Assembly (NCBI GenBank): GCA_016281475.1
Contig: JAEEIS010000030.1
Span: 1-16,072 of the forward strand
DNA length: 16,072 nt
Origin: Bacteroidales bacterium
Lineage (GTDB): Bacteria > Bacteroidota > Bacteroidia > Bacteroidales > P3
Direction of reading: 5' to 3'
In this document: piece after piece, positions 1-4,952 of the stretch
Layout of the letters: each line of letters starts with the position of its first letter
How positions within the stretch are numbered: the first letter of the stretch is position 1
The notes under the pieces: generated by a model
Databases searched by the model: none
Told to the model about the DNA's origin: nothing
What the model saw: the letters and a program-made list of their open reading frames with translations, nothing else
Translations under genes and position numbers: made by a program

Positions 1-200
1 TACATACCCCGGCTCTTCAAGCCACCCCTCTCAAGAGGGGACATCCTCGCTGACCCTCTCGACCCGTGGGCTGGTGGCAGGGCTGTACTTCGTCACCCTC
101 GAGTCGCCCAAGGGCACCAGCACACAGAAACTGGTGGTGGAGCGATAAAAATTGAAACTACATTAAAGATGGGATTGAGAATTGGATGCGTCAGCAATTC
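1..200 (+). repeat. Copy 1 of a duplicated cargo-gene tail plus hairpin
   Basis: Bases 1-163 match 3372-3534 with five substitutions (positions 54, 75, 91, 130 and 131), and bases 171-200 match 3567-3596 exactly. Copy 1 lacks the roughly 27-bp stretch that copy 2 carries between these blocks. Similarity includes the stop codon and non-coding DNA beyond it, so it reflects recent duplication or gene conversion and not only protein conservation. The window begins exactly where this repeat begins, which may mark an assembly break at a multi-copy sequence. Confidence 0.85.
2..148 (+). CDS. T9SS sorting-domain tail of a secreted protein (5' truncated by window edge)
   Basis: Only the last 48 codons are present, in the frame starting at base 2 and ending in TAA. 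The peptide contains STRGLVAGLYFVTLES and ends KLVVER, which is the end of a type IX secretion C-terminal domain of the Por_Secre_tail kind: a beta-sandwich recognised by the T9SS translocon and removed when cargo is anchored at the cell surface. The DNA is almost identical to the end of the gene at 1999-3519, with five base differences over about 163 bp, so the missing upstream part is probably a paralogous cargo protein. What the passenger domain does cannot be seen. The reading frame is certain from the match to the complete copy. Confidence 0.8.
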   Translation, partial: TYPGSSSHPSQEGTSSLTLSTRGLVAGLYFVTLESPKGTSTQKLVVER

Positions 201-204
201 CCAA
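175..204 (+). terminator. Imperfect terminator-like hairpin after the partial gene
   Basis: TTGAGAATTG (175-184) can pair with CAATTCCCAA (195-204) across a 10-base loop, with one A-C mismatch. It is the degenerate counterpart of the perfect hairpin at 3570-3601 behind the paralogous gene. No clear T-run follows, so termination strength is uncertain. Confidence 0.4.
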
Positions 205-233
205 CGCCCAAATATAACATAATCCGTGCGATG

Positions 234-248
234 CAGCCTCAGAGGCTG
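234..248. repeat. Small perfect inverted repeat in the 149-423 intergenic region
   Basis: CAGCCT and AGGCTG flank a 3-base loop. No T-run follows, so it is not a typical terminator. It could be a protein-binding site or RNA hairpin. The rest of 149-423 is AT-rich, with no credible reading frame, and leads into the promoter of the next gene. Confidence 0.35.
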
Positions 249-322
249 TTGAGAAATCAGTCAGATATAGCATAAAAAGCGATTTTTTTTAGTGAAGATA
301 TGTCTGATTTGAAAATTATTTG

Positions 323-330
323 TATATTTG
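323..330 (+). promoter_or_regulatory. Bacteroidetes -7 promoter element
   Basis: TATATTTG matches the Bacteroidetes -7 consensus TAnnTTTG. A TTTG lies upstream at 308-311, but closer (11 bases) than the usual 19-21, so the -33 element is not convincing. Transcription would start near 337, giving the gene at 424 a leader of under 100 bases. Confidence 0.45.
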
Positions 331-423
331 CAACATGGAGATATGGCGAATTTGTGTTCTGCTTATGCGGTAAATTGCTATATAATAATGTATTAAAACG
401 ACTATCTAAAAAACATCAATGAC

Positions 424-1980
424 ATGAGAAAAGTATTATTTATCATTCCGTTGCTTGTCCTTTTGATGATGGACAATACGGGTTTCGCCCAGCTGACGGT
501 AGTGAACTCCCGGACGAGGGCCATTTCGAAGCCGTATGGCAAGGATGCCACGGTCAGGTTCTTTGGCAGCGGTGGAGACATGTTTGTCTACAACTGGGAC
601 TATGTGAAGTCAACGCATGTTTTCACATGCAGAAGAGTTCCCACGCATCCTGACGCAAACAGATATGAGTTTCCCATCATGTTCAATGCCTATGGACAAA
701 TCCAGTATACGATAGAGGATATTGTGGTTGTGGACAAGATGTGCTTTTTTTGTGGCACAGAGACTGTGCCAACTCTTGAATATGACGCATCTGGCAATCC
801 CTATGTTGTCGACCAAATGCACGGATATATTGGACAGATGCGTCTGGACCATATGACCGACGTAGTGAATGGGGAAGTGAAGTATAGGATTCACACAATT
901 ACAAACACCAAAGAACTTAAACGGATTGATGCCATAGTAAGTCGGCAAGATCCATCTGACACATTGCTCGGACTTGTGGGGACATCCGTCGATGGAAAGT
1001 CGAGCTACCTGCTTATGAAAGAAAGGGTAAATGGTCTTATCGGTGAAATCTTCAAGGTGACTAACTCAAATGAGGAATTTACTGATATGGTGTTTTGTAC
1101 ACCCAACTTTGCAATAGCATCGAGATTTTCTGGTGAGCACTACACCTTTGGGATGCGTAGCGGGGATATTAATGAGAACTATTATGTTCATGTTCACACA
1201 AACGACCTCTACTACTTGAACAAATTCAATACCTCAACCACCATAGAATTCCTTACGAATACAAATACCACTTGGCATCGTGACAATGTGGACATCAGGC
1301 TGTGTCAACAGCAGGGGTATCATGTTTATCTGGCATACGAAAGCTTTGAAGGGGATCCTATTCCAGTGTTTCCTGCAAGCCAGACTTCACTATTTTTGAT
1401 GGAAGCGAATGCGACAAGCGACATACAAATAATAACACTACAAAATGTTGATTCGGGCGTAAAAGACACTGGTGCGTTTACCGACATGGTATATGTGCCA
1501 AGAGGCAATCAAGTGGCACTGCTCCATAAGAACACGAAGACGTACTCTCCGTGGAAAGGTGTTATGCAGCTGACCACGAACCCTCCTGGGGCAGTGATGA
1601 GCACTTTTTCCTCGACAGACGACGAAACGCTGACCTCCCTTGACATATACAATAGCGAGCAGGTGTGGGCTGTGGGGAATAGGCCGTCCCATAACGACAG
1701 CGTGGTGCTCTTTTACCAACATGCGGCATATCCAAGCCCTTCGTGTTATAACTACCCTATTTATCACACTGCCGAACTGGAACCTCTGGATAAAGCAGAT
1801 CGACAATACGTCCCACTTATAGTCAACACATTAGATATAAACACTTCACCATGGAGAACGATGTCTGCACAAAAAGTAGATATAACCCAGCGGTGCATTA
1901 AAAAGGCAGCCGTATCGACAGATTTGGACGGTGACACTGACTTGGAAACTGACGGAGAAACTGATTTGGAAACTGAATGA
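424..1980 (+). CDS. Secreted protein of unknown function, 518 aa
   Basis: I do not recognise this family. Residues 1-22 form a Sec signal peptide: MRK, then a hydrophobic stretch, then FAQ at the likely cleavage region. The remainder has no further membrane segment and is rich in beta-prone, aromatic stretches, compatible with a beta-propeller or other all-beta extracellular fold, but no repeat is regular enough to prove it. The last 19 residues (500-518) are a strongly acidic, repetitive tail, DLDGDTDLETDGETDLETE, coded by imperfect tandem repeats. Unlike its neighbours it lacks a T9SS sorting domain. ATG 424 is the only start that keeps the signal peptide, and the bases before it are A-rich rather than Shine-Dalgarno-like, as is normal in Bacteroidetes. 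It lies 18 bases before the next secreted-protein gene, so the two are probably co-transcribed. Confidence 0.75.
   Translation: MRKVLFIIPLLVLLMMDNTGFAQLTVVNSRTRAISKPYGKDATVRFFGSGGDMFVYNWDYVKSTHVFTCRRVPTHPDANRYEFPIMFNAYGQIQYTIEDIVVVDKMCFFCGTETVPTLEYDASGNPYVVDQMHGYIGQMRLDHMTDVVNGEVKYRIHTITNTKELKRIDAIVSRQDPSDTLLGLVGTSVDGKSSYLLMKERVNGLIGEIFKVTNSNEEFTDMVFCTPNFAIASRFSGEHYTFGMRSGDINENYYVHVHTNDLYYLNKFNTSTTIEFLTNTNTTWHRDNVDIRLCQQQGYHVYLAYESFEGDPIPVFPASQTSLFLMEANATSDIQIITLQNVDSGVKDTGAFTDMVYVPRGNQVALLHKNTKTYSPWKGVMQLTTNPPGAVMSTFSSTDDETLTSLDIYNSEQVWAVGNRPSHNDSVVLFYQHAAYPSPSCYNYPIYHTAELEPLDKADRQYVPLIVNTLDINTSPWRTMSAQKVDITQRCIKKAAVSTDLDGDTDLETDGETDLETE
1921..1977 (+). repeat. Coding tandem repeat for an acidic Asp/Glu/Thr tail
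   Basis: Imperfect repeats of GATTTGGAAACTGA and GACGGAGAAACTGA-like units code for the last 19 residues of the 518-aa secreted protein. Such short repeats can change length by slippage. The acidic tail could bind calcium or act as a flexible linker, but neither can be shown from sequence. Confidence 0.6.
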
Positions 1981-1998
1981 TGACAAAAACTGAAGAAT

Positions 1999-3519
1999 AT
2001 GAAACATCTAATCGCAATAATTATGGCAGTGTGCCTGTTTGGCACGATGGCGGCGCAGGACACTATCAGCGGCCCGGACGGAAAGGTCAAGGGCTGGTAT
2101 ATGACGTATTGGTACGACACCTGTTTTGAATATTACGATACAAATACTTATTATCGAACACTTGGTTCAGACGAGATAGAATGCCTACAATTATTTGGAC
2201 AGAATTATCGACCCTATTATCATTTGGCAAAGGGAGAACGTGTGAAATATCCAGCGGCGGTGAAGGGTGTGAGCGTATGGGTTCGGGATTGGAAAGCCTA
2301 TATTGATTCTCATTGGCCAGCAGGCACACATTTATGGATGGTAAAGGACTCAATCCGCTTGCCAGAGTACATATATATCTATCAACAAGGTACGATTGGG
2401 GAGTCGAAAGACTCGATGCTATTGGTGGATTCCGTGCGGTGGGACACGGCGCGATACCAGATTCTGAAAGTTCCGCTGAATGTCGACACCGACCGATTTG
2501 GATTCAAGTATAGCCAACTCTATACCGCTTATTTTGACCATCCAGTAGAGGTAGACAGCCTCTTCTTTATGGTAGGCACCCACAATAACGGTGCATATGA
2601 TTATGATGGTTATGCTAATCCACCTACAGTGTATGACGGCGTGCTCAGATATGACAGGGGCTGGCCAACCTGTTGTCCCTTTGTATACTCAACTCCTGTA
2701 ATGTCATATATTACTTACTTGGATCGATGGTTCAACGATACAGAAGCAGACTTGTACCAGCCGTGGGGTCTGTTTATGCCCCTAATAGACTTTGTGGACC
2801 TGCATGTGGTGCCGGCCGATATTCACATGGGGACTGCCGGCCCCTACGACACAGTGTCGAAGAACACCACGCAACAAATCTGGGCACAGCCTTTCCAAGG
2901 CTACCGCTTCACCCACTGGAACGACGGAGACACCCATAACCCACGGGCCATACGGCTGATGAGCGACACTACGTTTATCGCCTATTTCGACACCAACAGG
3001 CTGTACCATGTGGAAGTGAGCAGCAACCGGAGCTATGGCGGACGCGTGGACGGTGGCGGTGACTATTATGAAGGAGACACCGCCGAGCTGAGGGCAGTGC
3101 CTCTGATGGCAAACTACCGCTTTGTCCGCTGGAACGACGGGGACACGAGCAATCCCCGCTATGTGGTGGTGACCCAGGACACGGCATTTGAGGCTCAGTT
3201 TGCACGCGAAGGCGAGGGCATTGAGCAGGTCGAGGAGGTGCGGCTCTTCACGTTGTCGCCCAACCCGGCGCGGGACGAAGTGACGGTGACGGCAGAGGGT
3301 GCGGATGGATACGGCTGTTGGCTGACGTTGCGCGACGAGGCAGGGCGCGAGCTGCTGCGCCGACAGATGGGTACATACCCCGGCTCTTCAAGCCACCCCT
3401 CTCAAGAGGGGACATCCTCGCTGATCCTCTCGACCCGTGGGCTGGCGGCAGGGCTGTACTTTGTCACCCTCGAGTCGCCCAAGGGCACCAGCACACAGAA
3501 GTTGGTGGTGGAGCGATAA
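1999..3519 (+). CDS. T9SS-exported surface protein with two InlB-B-like repeats, 506 aa
   Basis: The start is a signal peptide, MKHLIAIIMAVCLFGTMAAQ. Residues about 20-265 are a tyrosine- and aspartate-rich domain I do not recognise. Two similar repeats follow, about 271-333 and 337-400, each with the core YRFxxWNDGDTxNPR and ending in DTxFxAxF. These resemble the divergent InlB B-repeat seen in many Bacteroidetes surface proteins. Residues about 416-506 are a T9SS C-terminal domain (LSPNPARDEVTV, then GLAAGLYFVTL, then QKLVVER) that sends the protein through the type IX secretion system to the outer surface. Residues 459-474 sit in a sorting-domain loop and are coded by a hairpin repeat that seems to have inserted in frame. 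The gene starts 18 bases after the preceding secreted-protein gene and ends before a perfect hairpin. The substrate or partner is unknown. Confidence 0.85.
   Translation: MKHLIAIIMAVCLFGTMAAQDTISGPDGKVKGWYMTYWYDTCFEYYDTNTYYRTLGSDEIECLQLFGQNYRPYYHLAKGERVKYPAAVKGVSVWVRDWKAYIDSHWPAGTHLWMVKDSIRLPEYIYIYQQGTIGESKDSMLLVDSVRWDTARYQILKVPLNVDTDRFGFKYSQLYTAYFDHPVEVDSLFFMVGTHNNGAYDYDGYANPPTVYDGVLRYDRGWPTCCPFVYSTPVMSYITYLDRWFNDTEADLYQPWGLFMPLIDFVDLHVVPADIHMGTAGPYDTVSKNTTQQIWAQPFQGYRFTHWNDGDTHNPRAIRLMSDTTFIAYFDTNRLYHVEVSSNRSYGGRVDGGGDYYEGDTAELRAVPLMANYRFVRWNDGDTSNPRYVVVTQDTAFEAQFAREGEGIEQVEEVRLFTLSPNPARDEVTVTAEGADGYGCWLTLRDEAGRELLRRQMGTYPGSSSHPSQEGTSSLILSTRGLAAGLYFVTLESPKGTSTQKLVVER
3373..3411 (+). repeat. 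39-bp hairpin element inserted in the sorting-domain coding region
   Basis: The element contains the perfect hairpin CCCCTC-TCAA-GAGGGG at 3396-3411 and is bounded by ACAT at 3373-3376 and again at 3412-3415. Removing the 39 bp leaves GGT ACA TCC TCG CTG (Gly-Thr-Ser-Ser-Leu), a normal short loop for this domain, so the insertion is exactly 13 codons. A related sequence (TACATACCCC, then ACCCCTC, then AAGAGGG) lies in non-coding DNA at 3530-3570, suggesting a dispersed element. Copy 1 carries the same insert at bases 2-40. Confidence 0.6.
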
Positions 3520-3529
3520 AAATTGAAAC

Positions 3530-3570
3530 TACATACCCCCCAGCCTATCGGCGTACCCCTCAAAGAGGGA
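3530..3570. repeat. Second, non-coding member of the TACATACCCC hairpin element
   Basis: It starts TACATACCCC like the coding element and contains CCCTC-AAA-GAGGG (3557-3569), a small hairpin. It lies just after the stop codon of the T9SS cargo gene and is largely absent from the otherwise matching region after the first copy (163-171). Confidence 0.5.
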
Positions 3571-3601
3571 TTGAGAATTGGATGCGTCAGCAATTCTCAA
3601 T
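3570..3601. terminator. Perfect hairpin between convergent genes
   Basis: ATTGAGAATTG (3570-3580) and CAATTCTCAAT (3591-3601) form an 11-bp perfect stem with a 10-base loop, followed by TTT on the plus strand. It lies between the cargo gene ending at 3519 and aat, which ends on the opposite strand at 3604, so it could serve both directions. Confidence 0.6.
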
Positions 3602-3627
3602 TTTCAATTCTCAACTCTCAATTCCCC
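3591..3627. repeat. AT-rich CAATTCTCAA tandem-like repeat overlapping the end of aat
   Basis: Repeated CAATTCTCAA, TTTTCAATTC and TCAACTCTCAATTC units cover the intergenic edge and the last codons of aat. Similar runs lie at 4351-4380 and 4870-4900 in this window, so it is a dispersed, low-complexity family and not a single event. Confidence 0.6.
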
Positions 3628-4305
3628 CCAGTTGCCCTGTAGGGTGTTGTCGGAACGGATGGCGTTGAGCGCGGTGAGGTAATCGCTGCGGGGAATGGGA
3701 CGTGCGCCGAGCGAGGCGAGGTGAGGGGTCTCTTGCTGGGCATCGATAAGGCGGAAGTGGTGGTCACGGGCAAAGTGCACCAGCTGGGCGAATGCCACCT
3801 TGGAAGCGTCGGGCATGGTGTGGAACATCGACTCGCCAAAGAAGAACGGCCCAAGGCTGACACCGTAGAGTCCGCCGACAAGGATGCCTTGATAATAGGT
3901 CTCGAATGAGTGGGCCAGCCCCAACAGGTGGAGCCGGACGTAGGCTTGGATCATCTCCTCTGTAATCCACGTGCCGTATTGCCCCTGTGCGGTGCGGTCG
4001 ACATGGGCGCAGTGGCGCATGACCTGCTCGAACTGGGTGTCGATGCGAACATCATATTTACCCGAACGGACTACGCGTTGCAGGCTTTTGCTGTAGCGGA
4101 ACTCGTCGGGATAGAGTACCATGCGAGGGTCGAGCGACCACCAAAGGATGGGGTCGCCCTCGTTGAACCACGGGAAGATGCCACAGCAGTAGGCATTGAT
4201 AAGACGTTCGGGGGAGAGGTCACCACCGATGGCGATGATGCCGTCGGGCTCGGCCTCTTCGGGGTCGGGGAAGCCGGGGTAGTGGGGGTCGAGTTGGTAA
4301 ATCAT
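3604..4305 (-). CDS. aat: Leucyl/phenylalanyl-tRNA-protein transferase
   Basis: This enzyme (EC 2.3.2.6) moves Leu or Phe from aminoacyl-tRNA to the N-terminus of proteins that begin with Arg or Lys, marking them for the ClpS/ClpAP N-degron pathway in the cytosol. The 233 residues match the usual length. Family blocks are clear: GGDLSPERLINAYCCGIFPW at residues 27-46, WWSLDPRMVL at 55-64, then GESMFHTMPDASKVAFAQLV, and near the end ETPHLASLGARPIPRSDYL. ATG 4305 gives the expected N-terminus. The last residues, ELRVEN, fall in the AT-rich repeat that follows, so the native end has probably been replaced or extended by repeat DNA. The gene lies 52 bases downstream of the phosphatase on the same strand, and the two may share a transcript. 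A near-match to the -7 element (AATATTTG, 7 of 8) lies at 4320-4327. Confidence 0.95.
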   Translation of the reverse strand: MIYQLDPHYPGFPDPEEAEPDGIIAIGGDLSPERLINAYCCGIFPWFNEGDPILWWSLDPRMVLYPDEFRYSKSLQRVVRSGKYDVRIDTQFEQVMRHCAHVDRTAQGQYGTWITEEMIQAYVRLHLLGLAHSFETYYQGILVGGLYGVSLGPFFFGESMFHTMPDASKVAFAQLVHFARDHHFRLIDAQQETPHLASLGARPIPRSDYLTALNAIRSDNTLQGNWGELRVEN

Positions 4306-4350
4306 AAAGAAAAGATTAGCAAATATTGAATCGACAAATGATTGCGGTGG

Positions 4351-4380
4351 TCAACTTTTAATTGTTAACTTTCAATTCTC
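4351..4380. repeat. AT-rich AATTG/TTAACTTT repeat overlapping the end of the phosphatase gene
   Basis: TCAACTTTTAATTG is followed at once by TTAACTTTCAATTC, two near-identical 14-base units. The stop codon and the last codons (Leu-Lys-Val-Asn-Asn) of the phosphatase lie inside. The composition resembles the repeat at the end of aat. Confidence 0.55.
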
Positions 4381-4834
4381 TCAGTAGTGCAGCGCAGCCG
4401 ATGGTGATGTCCTCCCATGCTTGGTCGAAATTGCGGGTGTACCACGGGTCGGCGACGTCGCGGCGGTGGTGGGCATGGTCGGAAGGGTCGGTATGGTCGA
4501 GGAGGAGGCTAATCTTGTGGTCGGGGTCGTGGGGGATAATGCGACGGATGCCATAGAGGTTCTCCTTGTCCATGAGCACCAGATGGTCGAAATAGTCGTA
4601 ATCGTGTCGTGTCACCTGTCGGGCGGCATGGCGGGCGTCGTGTATGCCGTGGGCTTCGAGGGTGCGCAACGCCATGGGGTAGATGGGATTGCCAATTTCC
4701 TCGCGGCTGGTGGCGGCGGAGTCGACCTCAAAGAGGTGACTGATGCCCGCGTTCTGTGCCATTTGGCGGAAGACGAACTCGGCGGTGACGCTGCGGCAGA
4801 TGTTGCCGTGGCAGACGAAAAGTATCTTTTTCAT
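4358..4834 (-). CDS. Low-molecular-weight protein tyrosine phosphatase
   Basis: A cytosolic phosphatase that removes phosphate from phosphotyrosine by a cysteinyl-phosphate intermediate. In bacteria it often opposes tyrosine kinases controlling exopolysaccharide export. With the start at ATG 4834 (MKKILFVCHGNICRS) the protein has 158 residues. The P-loop C-x5-R is C8 to R14, followed by S15, and the general acid is D129 in ADPW. The position after the P-loop serine, usually proline, is valine here, a mild oddity. The segment before the DP motif is rich in His and Asp (DHTDPSDHAHHRRD). ATG 4843 (MNNMKK) is a possible alternative start; TTG 4858 overlaps the -7 box and is unlikely. The C-terminus ELKVNN is coded by the AT-rich repeat. 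No kinase or capsule gene is nearby, so the substrate cannot be inferred. Confidence 0.93.
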   Translation of the reverse strand: MKKILFVCHGNICRSVTAEFVFRQMAQNAGISHLFEVDSAATSREEIGNPIYPMALRTLEAHGIHDARHAARQVTRHDYDYFDHLVLMDKENLYGIRRIIPHDPDHKISLLLDHTDPSDHAHHRRDVADPWYTRNFDQAWEDITIGCAALLRELKVNN

Positions 4835-4855
4835 GTTGTTCATGCTTTGAAAATG

Positions 4856-4863
4856 CAAAGATA
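4856..4863 (-). promoter_or_regulatory. -7 promoter element for the phosphatase (and perhaps aat)
   Basis: On the minus strand the sequence reads TATCTTTG, a full match to TAnnTTTG. Transcription would begin near 4849, just before ATG 4843 and 4834, which argues for one of those starts. Confidence 0.55.
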
Positions 4864-4869
4864 CGCAAA

Positions 4870-4901
4870 AATTGAAAATTAAAAATTAAAAATTGAAAAT
4901 A
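4870..4901. repeat. AT-rich AAAATTGAAAATT repeat between divergent promoters
   Basis: Repeated AAAATTGAAAATT and AAAAATTA units separate the minus-strand -7 element (4856-4863) from the plus-strand one (4908-4915). It is related in composition to the repeats at 3591-3627 and 4351-4380. Confidence 0.55.
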
Positions 4902-4907
4902 AATGTG

Positions 4908-4915
4908 TATTTTTG
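4908..4915 (+). promoter_or_regulatory. -7 promoter element for the hexosaminidase operon
   Basis: TATTTTTG fits TAnnTTTG. The upstream -33 element is unclear because the preceding sequence is repeat. Transcription from about 4922 would give a short leader of about 30 bases before ATG 4953. Confidence 0.55.
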
Positions 4916-4952
4916 CAAATTCAACGTCACGAAATAATAATTGACCCAGTTT

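Larger units (their letters stand above)
3372..3596 (+). repeat. Copy 2 of the duplicated cargo-gene tail plus hairpin
   Basis: Matches bases 1-200: 3372-3534 with five substitutions, then 3567-3596 exactly. Between the matching blocks this copy carries an extra stretch (about 3535-3561) with its own small hairpin. The shared part includes the last 49 codons of the T9SS sorting domain and the post-gene hairpin. Confidence 0.85.

Noticed and set aside
3396..3411. Hairpin CCCCTC-TCAA-GAGGGG as a terminator
   Set aside because: It lies inside the coding frame of the T9SS sorting domain and has no following T-run; it is better explained as part of an inserted repeat.
3910..4882. Plus-strand open frames opposite aat and the phosphatase
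   Set aside because: Both opposite-strand genes are certain from conserved motifs; these frames show no domain and are shadows.
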